A stretch of 15,486 nt of DNA from Archaeoglobus_B sp964471215 (GCA_964471215.1 CAYYFC010000036.1:1-15486); one strand, 5' to 3'. Shown: positions 5,503 through 13,905, numbered from the stretch's first letter. Notes: generated from the letters alone by a model not told the origin. Numbers and translations are program-made.

Positions 5503-7170
5503 TTACCAGAACCAGAATGCCATTCCTCCCTCCATAACCTTTACATTGAATCCCTTGCTGGCCAGAAATCTATAGGCCTCATAAGATCTACCTCCTATCT
5601 GGCAAACTATAACTATCTCCTTTTCCCTTGGAATACTATTCACGGATTCCCTCAGATCTCTCAGCGGGATATGCAGAACTCTCTTATCCTCGATTCTCTT
5701 AAACTTCTTTACTTCTTCCTCTTCTCTAACGTCCAGTATTACGAAGTCCTCACCCCTGTCTATTTTCTGCTTTACTTCAAAGCTTGATATCGTCCTAAAC
5801 ATATCCTCTCTTTTATTTCTGAGTGTATTGAATGCGTGTACAAGAGTGTCGATCGCCTGTGAGTAAGGAGGTGCGTATGCTAGATCGAGGTTTGAAATGT
5901 CCTCTATCTTTGCATTCATCTGAATTGCCGTTGCTATGACATCTATCCTCTTATCGACCACCCCCAGTCCGACGGCTTGAGCTCCCAGAATTCTTCCCGT
6001 ATTTGCATCCGCTATAACCTTTATTCTGATAGGTTTCTGATTTGGATAGTAATGAGATCTGTCCGGCCCAGAAACTATGGCCGATATAACTTCATATCCC
6101 AAATCCCTCGCTTGCTTTTCCGTTAACCCCGTTTTTGCTATGTTAAGATCGAAGACCTTGAATATTGTAGTCCCTAGAACTCCGGGAAACATAGACTTCC
6201 CGCCAGTTACGTTATCGCCTATCACCCTTCCGTGCCTATTGGCTATCGAACCCATGGGCGTGTAGACGTATCTCCCGGTTATAAGGCATTTGTTTTCAAC
6301 GCAATCCCCTCCTGCATATATCCTCTCATCGCTCGTCTGCATGTACTCGTTTACCCTTATCGCCCCAGTTTCTCCTATCTTTAAACCGCACTCAGTTGCA
6401 AGTTCTACATTCGGCCTCACACCTACAGATATCAGGATGAGTTGAGCCTCGAGCTCCTTTCCGTTAACCTTAATACCGCATACCCTGTCATCCCTCACAA
6501 CTATCTCCCTTACCCTGCTGCTTGTCATAATCCTTATTCCCCTTTCCCTAAGGTAATCCTCAACAAGAAGCGCCATCTCCTTGTCCAGTACAGTCGGGAG
6601 TACGTAGTCCATTATTTCAACTATTGTTACCTCTACATCCAATCTGGATAATGCTTCAGCCATTTCCATTCCTATAAGCCCGCCGCCTATTATCACAGCT
6701 TTCTTGAGTATCTCCTCCTCCCAGAGCTCGAGTATTTTATCGGCGTCCTCTGGATTTGAGAATGTGACAACACCATCTGCATCGGCATTTGGTATTTCCA
6801 GCTTGACAGGTCTGGAGCCTGTTGATATTACCAGGTAATCGTAGGGTATTTCATCCTCTCTTCCATCACTTCTCCTTATGTGCACAATTCTCCTTTTTCT
6901 GTCTATTCTTTCGGCCTTTGTCTCGGAGAGTATCTCTATGTTCTTGACCTTTTTAAAATACTCCTCGTCCCTCAAAATACCCGCCAGGGTCTTTCTGAGA
7001 TCGTCGACTGTGTGAACTATTCCACCGACGTAATACGGTAAACCGCATCTCCCAAGCGATGGATACCTGCTCGCTTCTATAACAGTTATCTCCGCCTCCT
7101 CATCTCTCCTTCTAGCCCTCGATGCTGCTTTCAGTCCGCATGCACCGCCACCTATCACAACTATTTTCAT
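5503..7170 (-). CDS. CoA-disulfide/persulfide reductase fused to a rhodanese domain (NADH oxidase family)
   Basis: A 555-residue flavoprotein fusion. Residues 1-450 form a pyridine-nucleotide disulfide oxidoreductase of the CoA disulfide reductase group: FAD motif GGGACG (7-12), a single active cysteine C42 in RCGLPYY, NAD motif GGGLIGME (162-169), FAD motif YAGGDC (285-290) and the dimer-interface motif YAPPYS (432-437). Residues 461-555 are a rhodanese domain with catalytic C523 in CQIGGRS. Enzymes of this layout reduce CoA disulfide, CoA persulfide or polysulfide with NAD(P)H, and the rhodanese part handles sulfane sulfur. Many are annotated as NADH oxidase. A TATA box centred 25 bases before the ATG and the lack of a ribosome site point to a leaderless mRNA. 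Malate dehydrogenase follows in the same operon. The preferred substrate (CoA disulfide, persulfide, oxygen) cannot be read from the sequence. Confidence 0.9.
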   Translation of the reverse strand: MKIVVIGGGACGLKAASRARRRDEEAEITVIEASRYPSLGRCGLPYYVGGIVHTVDDLRKTLAGILRDEEYFKKVKNIEILSETKAERIDRKRRIVHIRRSDGREDEIPYDYLVISTGSRPVKLEIPNADADGVVTFSNPEDADKILELWEEEILKKAVIIGGGLIGMEMAEALSRLDVEVTIVEIMDYVLPTVLDKEMALLVEDYLRERGIRIMTSSRVREIVVRDDRVCGIKVNGKELEAQLILISVGVRPNVELATECGLKIGETGAIRVNEYMQTSDERIYAGGDCVENKCLITGRYVYTPMGSIANRHGRVIGDNVTGGKSMFPGVLGTTIFKVFDLNIAKTGLTEKQARDLGYEVISAIVSGPDRSHYYPNQKPIRIKVIADANTGRILGAQAVGLGVVDKRIDVIATAIQMNAKIEDISNLDLAYAPPYSQAIDTLVHAFNTLRNKREDMFRTISSFEVKQKIDRGEDFVILDVREEEEVKKFKRIEDKRVLHIPLRDLRESVNSIPREKEIVIVCQIGGRSYEAYRFLASKGFNVKVMEGGMAFWFW

Positions 7171-7251
7171 GAATTCAACTTATTAAATGGTTAAATAAAG
7201 CTTTTTAAATCTGTAGATAAACGATTTATTTAAAAAAGGAGTCTGGCTTAT
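7171..7251. promoter_or_regulatory. Compact divergent promoter region
   Basis: These 81 bases serve two genes. On the minus strand the TATA-like CTTTATTTAA (7191-7200) is centred 25 bases before the ATG at 7170, predicting a leaderless mRNA. On the plus strand CTTTTTAAAT (7201-7210) predicts a start near 7231 and a leader of about 20 bases that contains AAAAGGAG nine bases before the ATG at 7252. The two TATA elements abut, so initiation in one direction may affect the other. Confidence 0.55.
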
Positions 7252-8703
7252 ATGCCATACGAGGATCTTAGAGAGTTTATAGAAAGGCTCGAAGAGGAGA
7301 ACGAGCTTGCAAGGATAAAGCAGGAATTCAATCCAATTCTCGAGATAACAGAGATAACGAGAAGAGTAGTTAAATATGGTGGAAAAGCGCTGCTTTTTGA
7401 AAAACCAAAGGGTTATGAAATTCCTGTTTTAATAAACGCTTTCGGGACAGAAAAAAGGATGAAAATGGCTCTTGAAGTTGAAAGATTTGAGGAAATAGGA
7501 GAAAGACTTGTGGATCTGTTGAGGATAAGACCAGAATCCTTAATGGATGGACTGAAGAACCTCGGTAAGATAAGGGAACTCATAAACTTCATACCAAAGA
7601 AGGTCAGGAGAGGTGCTTGCAAGGATGTAATAACGGATAAACCGAACCTCTACAGGTTCCCAATTCTCAAGTGCTGGCCTAAGGACGGTGGAAGGTTTAT
7701 AACGTTACCGGTAGTAATAACGAGGGATCCCGAAACAGGTGAGCTGAACGCTGGCGTGTATAGAATGCAGGTGTTCGATGAGAGAACGACCGGAATGCAC
7801 TGGCACATACACAAGCACGGGGCCCTTCATTACAGGAAGATAAGGGAAATGGGAAAGGATAGGATAGAAGTTGCGGTGGCAATAGGTGTTGATCCAGCAG
7901 TACTCTATTCGGCTACAGCACCATTGCCTGAAAACTTTAACGAATTCACGTTCGCAGGGTTTATAAGGAGGAAAAGGGTTAGACTTGTTGAATGCGAAAC
8001 AGTTGATCTCCTTGTTCCAGCCGATGCTGAGATAGTACTTGAAGGATACGTTAAGATCGATGAACTGAGACCTGAAGGTCCCTTCGGTGATCACACAGGA
8101 TACTACACGCCAGTGGAACCCTATCCCGTATTTCACGTTACATGCATAACTCACAGGGAAAATCCAATATATCATGCCACAGTTGTCGGAAAACCGCCAA
8201 TGGAGGATGCATGGCTGGGAAAGGCTACTGAGAGAATATTTTTACCCATTATAAGGATGATTCATCCAGAAATAGTTGACATAAATCTTCCGGTTGAGGG
8301 ATGTTTTCACAATCTGGCAGTCGTATCCATTAAGAAGAGATATCCCGGACATGCCAGAAAGGTCATGTTCGCTCTCTGGAGTCTGGGCCTTCTATCGCTT
8401 ACAAAGGTTGTGATAGTTGTAGATGACGATGTAAACGTTCATAACATGTCCGAAGTCATATGGGCCGTCACAACGAGATTCGATCCCTCTAGGGATGTTG
8501 TGATAATACCCGACTGTCCCATAGATTCCCTCGACCACTCCACGTACAGGCAGAATATAGGGGGAAAGATGGGGATTGATGCGACGAGGAAATGGAGGGA
8601 AGAAGGATATGAGAGAGAATGGGCTGAAACTGTTGAGATGAGCGAAGATGTAAAGAGAAAGATAGATGAACTTTGGAACGATCTGAAATCTATTGTTTTC
8701 TAA
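7252..8703 (+). CDS. UbiD-family prenylated-FMN decarboxylase
   Basis: A 483-residue member of the UbiD family, which catalyses reversible non-oxidative decarboxylation of unsaturated or aromatic acids with prenylated FMN made by UbiX (not in this window). The catalytic triad is visible: R171 in GVYRMQ, and E275 and D280 in EGPFGDHTGYY, matching Arg173-Glu277-Glu282 of fungal Fdc1. Other family motifs are MHWHIHKHGA (182-191) and, near the C-terminus, DHSTYRQNIGGKMGID. The length is normal. Possible roles in this lineage are trans-anhydromevalonate 5-phosphate decarboxylase of the archaeal mevalonate pathway, a menaquinone-pathway step, or aromatic-acid metabolism; the sequence does not decide. 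A good ribosome site precedes the start. The stop codon overlaps that of gatE on the other strand by three bases. It has its own promoter and no co-directional neighbour. Confidence 0.9.
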   Translation: MPYEDLREFIERLEEENELARIKQEFNPILEITEITRRVVKYGGKALLFEKPKGYEIPVLINAFGTEKRMKMALEVERFEEIGERLVDLLRIRPESLMDGLKNLGKIRELINFIPKKVRRGACKDVITDKPNLYRFPILKCWPKDGGRFITLPVVITRDPETGELNAGVYRMQVFDERTTGMHWHIHKHGALHYRKIREMGKDRIEVAVAIGVDPAVLYSATAPLPENFNEFTFAGFIRRKRVRLVECETVDLLVPADAEIVLEGYVKIDELRPEGPFGDHTGYYTPVEPYPVFHVTCITHRENPIYHATVVGKPPMEDAWLGKATERIFLPIIRMIHPEIVDINLPVEGCFHNLAVVSIKKRYPGHARKVMFALWSLGLLSLTKVVIVVDDDVNVHNMSEVIWAVTTRFDPSRDVVIIPDCPIDSLDHSTYRQNIGGKMGIDATRKWREEGYEREWAETVEMSEDVKRKIDELWNDLKSIVF

Positions 8704-10562
8704 TTCTTTGAAATAACCCTCTTTATTTCGTTCATAAGCTTCTCAGCAACTATTCTTCCATCAACCTTTCCCCTGAACTCCTTCATGACGAGACCCATAA
8801 GAGGCTTAAATGCCTTTTCACCCCTTTCAATTATCAGATCTATCTTTTCCTTCACTATTCTTGAAATGAACTCATCCAGATCCTCCTTAACAGAAAGTGT
8901 CTTTATAACCTCTTCTACTTCGGCATTTGGATTTTCACAAAATGCCTTTAAGACTTCTTCAGCACCCTCCTTGGCTATTTTTCCTTCGGCAATCAAATCT
9001 AAGGTTATCCTAAAGTGTCTATCGGTAAGGACTTCTACCCTGTAGCCATCCTTTTTTAACTCTGCCGGAACTATGTGCAAAACCCTTGCAACAACAGTTG
9101 GACTAATTTTTCTGGCATATTCCTCAAATATTTCATAGTAATCTGAATCAGCAATTGAATACGCAAGATCGTAACTTAATTTGAACTCTTCAACGTATCT
9201 TCTTGCCCTGTCCTCGATTAGCTCCGGTACTTCTATTTCGATAAGCTCATCGGTTATCTTAACGGGCGGAACATCTGTTTCCGGATACATTCTTGCTGCA
9301 CCTGGAAGTGGACGGAGATATGAGGTAGTACCATCTTCGTTTGCCTTTCTTGTCTCCTCTGGAACACCTATGAGGCAGTATTCAGCCCTTTCAATTATCC
9401 TTTCAAGAGCCCTCTTAACCCTCATACCCTCACCGCATGTTATCACTACTGCATCCTCTTCCCCTGCATTAAGAAGCTCCTTCATCTTTTTAACCTCCTC
9501 ATCGCTTATACCGTATTTCGGAAGCTCATCTGTATGGAAAACACCTCCGAGTCCAAAAGTCCTCGCTATATCGGCAAATTCTGATCCAAGTCTCCTGTTC
9601 GGCTGTATTTCCATTCCTATAAGACCTGCAAACCTCTTTAGAACTATTGCGCCCACAATTCCTCCCCTTTCTATGGCCCTTGCTATGACCTTGCATCTCG
9701 TGTTCCTAAAAACTTCTGTCACGTCGAATACAGTCTTTATTACGTAAGCTCCCCTTTTTCTAAGCTCATCCCTTATCTTCAAAAGGTTTAGCTGCCTTAT
9801 GACCTCGTACTCAACTACCTTGTCGAGTATTTCCAACTCCTGAACACCTTTTATCTCAACTCTCGCACCGTCCCTTATACTTATATTCACGTCCTGCCTT
9901 ATCGTCCCTATACCCCTCTTAACCTTGCCCGTTGATCTTAGGATCATTCCCAACTTTTTCGCAACCTTTTTAGCCATTTCTGGTGTCGTTATATCTGGAT
10001 TCGTCCCTATCTCCACAAGCGGAATTCCCAATCTATCTAGCGAATATATGACTACATCTCCTCTATCCTCAACCTTCTTACAAGCCTCCTCTTCAAGGCA
10101 AAGCGTAGCGATCCCAATTCTTTCTCCTTCAACCTCTATAAATCCATCGAACGCTATCAGAGCAGTCCTTTGAAAACCAGTCGTATTGCTTCCATCTATG
10201 ACTATCTTCCTCATCACGTGAACTTCGTCGACGAACTTCATGTTCAACATCTTTGCGATAAGAATTGCAATCCTCAAAGCTTCTCTGTTCAGCTCTCTTG
10301 GGGGTTCCTCATCAGCTTCAACAAGACATGTTGTATCGTAGGATTTATACACAAACCTCTTACTCCTGAGAACCTCCTCCTTGGCAGCTCTGTCTTCCTC
10401 ACCTATTTCGCTTTTCTTCAATCTTAAATACCTTGAAAATTCGAAATTCGAATCCTTAACATCTCTCAGAACTGTTGGGCAATTGCAGAATAATTTGTGC
10501 TTGGTGTCTAGCTGCTGATGGATTTCTATTCCTACCCTTAGACCTATTGCTGAGTAGTCCAT
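8700..10562 (-). CDS. Glutamyl-tRNA(Gln) amidotransferase subunit E
   Basis: GatE, found only in archaea, binds Glu-tRNA(Gln), activates the glutamate with ATP, and with ammonia supplied by GatD produces Gln-tRNA(Gln). The 620 residues match the family's usual length. The N-terminal catalytic core starts with GLRVGIEIHQQL and the metal-type C26/C28 pair in KLFCNCP, and contains LGIPLVEIGTNPDI. The GatE-specific AspRS-like insertion follows at about 295-430. The tail (about 470-620) is the helical/YqeY part that contacts the tRNA elbow. An AAGGA site lies nine bases before the ATG. The gene follows polB by 40 bases, probably in one transcript. gatD is not here, which is common since the two genes are often unlinked. 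A tRNA-Gln gene, a substrate, lies 7 kb away. Confidence 0.96.
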   Translation of the reverse strand: MDYSAIGLRVGIEIHQQLDTKHKLFCNCPTVLRDVKDSNFEFSRYLRLKKSEIGEEDRAAKEEVLRSKRFVYKSYDTTCLVEADEEPPRELNREALRIAILIAKMLNMKFVDEVHVMRKIVIDGSNTTGFQRTALIAFDGFIEVEGERIGIATLCLEEEACKKVEDRGDVVIYSLDRLGIPLVEIGTNPDITTPEMAKKVAKKLGMILRSTGKVKRGIGTIRQDVNISIRDGARVEIKGVQELEILDKVVEYEVIRQLNLLKIRDELRKRGAYVIKTVFDVTEVFRNTRCKVIARAIERGGIVGAIVLKRFAGLIGMEIQPNRRLGSEFADIARTFGLGGVFHTDELPKYGISDEEVKKMKELLNAGEEDAVVITCGEGMRVKRALERIIERAEYCLIGVPEETRKANEDGTTSYLRPLPGAARMYPETDVPPVKITDELIEIEVPELIEDRARRYVEEFKLSYDLAYSIADSDYYEIFEEYARKISPTVVARVLHIVPAELKKDGYRVEVLTDRHFRITLDLIAEGKIAKEGAEEVLKAFCENPNAEVEEVIKTLSVKEDLDEFISRIVKEKIDLIIERGEKAFKPLMGLVMKEFRGKVDGRIVAEKLMNEIKRVISKN

Positions 10563-10602
10563 GATTTAATTTCCTTAGACGATTAAAAATTATTTATCAT
10601 CA

Positions 10603-13600
10603 TCAGGTGAAATCGAAGAGAGTTCTCTGCCTAACTCCCTTTATGCTTGATTCCGTGTATCCGAATCTCTCGAGAATCCTTAGAACTGAAGGTATAACCT
10701 GGTGATCTATGTAATAATCCTTATCTATCTTCCTCCTCTCCCTCCCTGAGAACGTCTTTATGTAAACGTATTCACCGTCAAACTCCTCTATCAACTCTAT
10801 TGGATAAGCCCTATCACCTATGCTGCCTGATCCTCTCAGAACTACAAATCCTATTTTGGATCCTATCGGATAGTGTATTCCCATTTCCATCGCCCTCATT
10901 GCAGCCCTTACATGCGCCTGTTTGCTCTCGTACTTTGATGGCTTTTTCGTCAGACTCTTGTATATTATGTAATCCTCGAGCTTTATCCTTCCACCCTTTA
11001 TCTCATCTATAACATTCTTCACGAATTCAAGAGCCTTTTCGGGATTCTTCTCCTTCAGTATTATCTCTATTACATCCTTCTGAATCCTCTTGGCAAGTTC
11101 ACACCAATCTCCTCTTCTAACCTCCAATCCCTTAATTACAAGCCTTCCATCCCTTGTAAGACCAGCGTATCTCTTCTTTTCAACGAAGAATATCGTTTTA
11201 TAGTATTCATCCACCTCAAGCTGTATAGGCATATCCTTTGAAAGTATTTCTATTAACTTTTCTATCTCGGTTTTTATATCGTCCAAGTTGAGTTTATCCT
11301 TTGTTACAAATAGAGAATCCGTGTTGTGAAGTAGTATGTTATTTCCGAAGAATGTGTGGGTGCCGTCAACTTCGAGATCATATACAAACCCTTCGTACTC
11401 TATCTCTTCAATCCTTATAGGTTTTACAGGTTTGCAAACACTTCCATCCATGTATATAAGCCTGAATCCTTCCAGATTTACGGGTTTGACCTTAAAGAAT
11501 CTGCCGTTGTAACCTATAAGGCTGTGATCCTCCGTAACGTCAATGTATCTGTTATCTGATATCCATATCCTGAACATTCTCTTGTCAACCCTGTGCCTCA
11601 TCACGTATCTAACCGGTTTGAAAGAAATCCTTCCGTTTTCAAGCGTTAAGACCTTTAGATCACTCGGTACGTAGTACTCCCTGTCACCTATTCTCACATC
11701 AACCCTTTCAAATAATCTTTCAACACTTTCGGCACCCATGTTTGTATAAACTAAAGTATCGCCTGCAACGCTGTCCCCGTAGAGAACGTCGAATCCAAAC
11801 TTCTTCGCGATTTCTATCGCCCTCTTTATAAAATGCCTTCCCCAGGCCGTTGTTGCTTCTGCGCACTCCTTACAGTACCATCTGGCCAAATTCCATCCTG
11901 TATACCCGTAAAAGGAATTTGTGAGGATTTTTAGGGTTGTCTGCTTTATATCAAGTAGTTTGTACTCTTGGGAAGCCGGATCCAGCTTCTTTAGCTTCTT
12001 CTTAATCTCTCTCCTCTTTTCTATCAGCATCTTCAAAATCCTTTTGAAGAATCCGTCGGGATGCTTTTTAAACTTATGTCCTACTTCAGGTGCTATAAAG
12101 CAGTCATCGCAACTCTTGGTGAAAGTATCTGGGCTTATATTGAAGGCTATCATTATCGACGGGTACATAGAGTTGTGAGTGAGAATCCCGTTTGCGAAGT
12201 AGTAGTGATCCCCCTCAAGTGTTAAATCGTATACCTTTCCCCTGTAATAACACGTCGAAACCTTCCCGATTTTTTCAAGCCTGCAGTATCCGTTTGAATC
12301 ATTTTTAAAATCACATCTTATTAAAAACCCGTTAAATCCCATTGCAATTTCATATGCTGTTCTGTCAACGAGTTTACCGTTAAAAACGGGTAATCTGTGA
12401 TTAGGCGTGCATTTCAACCCGTTTATGTCTATAAGAATTCCGTCGTAATCGTAAACCCAGACCTTCTCAACTCTGAACCAGCCGTTCCTGCCTAAGACGT
12501 AATCACCCTCTCTGACATCGCTTATCTTTAAGGGACCCTTACCCTTTACGATTACGTAAGTGTCCTCTGGATGACATGCAAAGTCAAGGCACACGACGTT
12601 CTCATGGAGACCCCTTGCAGGTTCCAGAACAAAAGCACCCTCATAACTCTCCTCGATTTCTCTGGGATTTGGTGCAACCTCATTTATCTTATGAGCCTCG
12701 CTCAGGAGCAGGTAGTCGACCTGCTTACCCCTTCCTATTCTCGTTACGTCATCAAGAGGGAGCCTTATCATCTTTGAAAGCTCGTAGTGCATTGGCAGGA
12801 GCTCCTCAGCTATGAAATAAGTATTTATCACGTCGTTTCTTACATGTCTGAATACCTTATCCTTTTGACCGCTTGCCCAGTATTTGTATATGTCCTTACC
12901 CTCTATATCCTCCTCATCTATCTTCCTTCCAAGATACTCCGCGACGTTCTTCAGCGTCTTTATCTTCACATCCGTCATCTTCAAGGCTATGTCGTACAGA
13001 TCGACATTCAGCCTCCCTGCGATCTTAGGTCTTCCACCTCTGAACTCTATTTCACTTCTGTCCCTTCCTATATCTATCTTTATACCGTATTTCTCCGCTC
13101 TCTTCTTTATATATGGCCAGTCAAACGAATCTTGATTATATCCGACTATAATATCAGGATCGTAATCTTTTATAATTTTTATAAATCTTTTTAATATATC
13201 TTTCTCATCACCGTGAATTACCTCCTCGAATTCGTCTGTCTTCACACCTATCGTGACTATAGGATCCTCCTCGGCGTTGGGCATACCGAACTTGGATAGC
13301 ATTTCGCAGTCAAATGCAAGTATCTTTAAATCTGGAAAACCGTGTCTTTCATCCCTTTTAACATCCTTAACAATATATGATCTCATTACTCCCACCTTTT
13401 CAGATGATGGGTATATTATTATTCCATCCATGCATGCAAGATCCTTATCTATCAGATATCTGTACGCAAATGGTATGTCCGCCTCCCTAACCTCGGCAAA
13501 CTTTTTTATCTCCTCTCTTAACTTCGGAACGTGCTGTGGATGTTTTGTATAGACCTTTAAAGCCTCTGTATCTCTTCCGAGACTTTTTACTTTAACTTCC

Positions 13601-13809
13601 TCTACCTTTAAAGGTGCTATGATTTCGTTTTTAGTCTTGACCTTTATACCCTCCACTTCCTTCTTTTCGCATCCGAGAACGTAAAAGTAAGGTAGGAAGT
13701 TTTTATCGTATGCGACAAAAACACCCTTATCATCTTTGCACCACAACCTAATTACAGCCCTACCGTGTTCCGTTACGTAATCGACATCGAGCAACCAAGC
13801 CTTTATCAT
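10603..13809 (-). CDS. Family B replicative DNA polymerase with two in-frame inteins
   Basis: The 1068-residue precursor becomes a polymerase of about 783 residues once two inteins (residues 412-546 and 680-829) are removed. Exonuclease motifs: Exo I FDCEM (D167, E169), Exo II GYNQDSFD (N225, D227), Exo III HVRND (H322, D326), where a His replaces the usual Tyr. Polymerase motifs: A, LDFA+SMYPSI (D409), broken by intein 1; B, KILTNSFYGY (627-636); C, YGD+TDS (D679, D831), broken by intein 2. P40/Y41 resemble the template-uracil pocket of archaeal enzymes. The C-terminus QRTLFDFT is a PCNA-binding PIP box. The exteins closely resemble A. fulgidus PolB, a 781-residue enzyme. The promoter is probably the TATA at 13861-13870. 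gatE follows in the same direction. The FAD-dehydrogenase gene upstream ends 96 bases before the ATG. Confidence 0.97.
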   Translation of the reverse strand: MIKAWLLDVDYVTEHGRAVIRLWCKDDKGVFVAYDKNFLPYFYVLGCEKKEVEGIKVKTKNEIIAPLKVEEVKVKSLGRDTEALKVYTKHPQHVPKLREEIKKFAEVREADIPFAYRYLIDKDLACMDGIIIYPSSEKVGVMRSYIVKDVKRDERHGFPDLKILAFDCEMLSKFGMPNAEEDPIVTIGVKTDEFEEVIHGDEKDILKRFIKIIKDYDPDIIVGYNQDSFDWPYIKKRAEKYGIKIDIGRDRSEIEFRGGRPKIAGRLNVDLYDIALKMTDVKIKTLKNVAEYLGRKIDEEDIEGKDIYKYWASGQKDKVFRHVRNDVINTYFIAEELLPMHYELSKMIRLPLDDVTRIGRGKQVDYLLLSEAHKINEVAPNPREIEESYEGAFVLEPARGLHENVVCLDFACHPEDTYVIVKGKGPLKISDVREGDYVLGRNGWFRVEKVWVYDYDGILIDINGLKCTPNHRLPVFNGKLVDRTAYEIAMGFNGFLIRCDFKNDSNGYCRLEKIGKVSTCYYRGKVYDLTLEGDHYYFANGILTHNSMYPSIMIAFNISPDTFTKSCDDCFIAPEVGHKFKKHPDGFFKRILKMLIEKRREIKKKLKKLDPASQEYKLLDIKQTTLKILTNSFYGYTGWNLARWYCKECAEATTAWGRHFIKRAIEIAKKFGFDVLYGDSVAGDTLVYTNMGAESVERLFERVDVRIGDREYYVPSDLKVLTLENGRISFKPVRYVMRHRVDKRMFRIWISDNRYIDVTEDHSLIGYNGRFFKVKPVNLEGFRLIYMDGSVCKPVKPIRIEEIEYEGFVYDLEVDGTHTFFGNNILLHNTDSLFVTKDKLNLDDIKTEIEKLIEILSKDMPIQLEVDEYYKTIFFVEKKRYAGLTRDGRLVIKGLEVRRGDWCELAKRIQKDVIEIILKEKNPEKALEFVKNVIDEIKGGRIKLEDYIIYKSLTKKPSKYESKQAHVRAAMRAMEMGIHYPIGSKIGFVVLRGSGSIGDRAYPIELIEEFDGEYVYIKTFSGRERRKIDKDYYIDHQVIPSVLRILERFGYTESSIKGVRQRTLFDFT
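11323..11772 (-). other. Mini-intein 2 in motif C of PolB (150 residues)
   Basis: Residues 680-829 of the precursor, inserted in motif C between YGD and TDS, the site known as pol-c. It starts with Ser1 (SVAGDT). Block B is DVTEDHSL with T80 and H83; block F is VYDLEVDGTHTFFGNN; block G ends LLHN with His149 and Asn150. The C-extein begins with Thr+1. The text around VMRHRVDKRMFRIW, VTEDHSLIGY and YDLEVDGTHTFF closely resembles the full-length pol-c inteins of Thermococcus, but the endonuclease is missing and only about 40 residues link the splicing blocks. All splicing residues are present. Confidence 0.95.
12172..12576 (-). other. Mini-intein 1 in motif A of PolB (135 residues)
   Basis: Residues 412-546 of the precursor, inserted in motif A between LDFA and SMYPSI, the site known as pol-a. 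Block A begins with Cys1 (CHPEDTYV). Block B is GLKCTPNHRLPV with T57 and H60 of the T-x-x-H motif. Block F is VYDLTLEGDHYYFAN, and block G ends THN with penultimate His134 and terminal Asn135. The C-extein begins with Ser+1. All residues expected for splicing are present. Only about 50 residues lie between blocks B and F, with no LAGLIDADG motif, so there is no homing endonuclease. At 135 residues it is close to the smallest inteins known. Confidence 0.95.
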
Positions 13810-13860
13810 ATAAGCTATCTTGAAGTTTTAAGCGTATAACATTTATTTATTTGATTTAAA

Positions 13861-13870
13861 TTTATATAAA
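13861..13870 (-). promoter_or_regulatory. Probable TATA box of polB
   Basis: On the minus strand TTTATATAAA is the best TATA match in the 96-base gap, centred about 56 bases before the polB ATG. It predicts a leader of about 30 bases. No clear ribosome site precedes the ATG. Confidence 0.4.
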
Positions 13871-13905
13871 TAATTGAATAATCTCCCGATAACATTTCTA
13901 AAATA

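Noticed and set aside
9181..9747. 188-residue Ser-rich frame opposite gatE
   Set aside because: Its Ser/Ile/Pro-rich, low-complexity look is typical of the antisense of a conserved gene; gatE is intact across the region.
10603..13809. Reading the polB insertions as unrelated fused domains or assembly error
   Set aside because: Both insertions begin with Cys or Ser, end in His-Asn, carry the T-x-x-H block, and sit at known PolB intein sites. Removing them restores perfect motifs A and C and the expected length.
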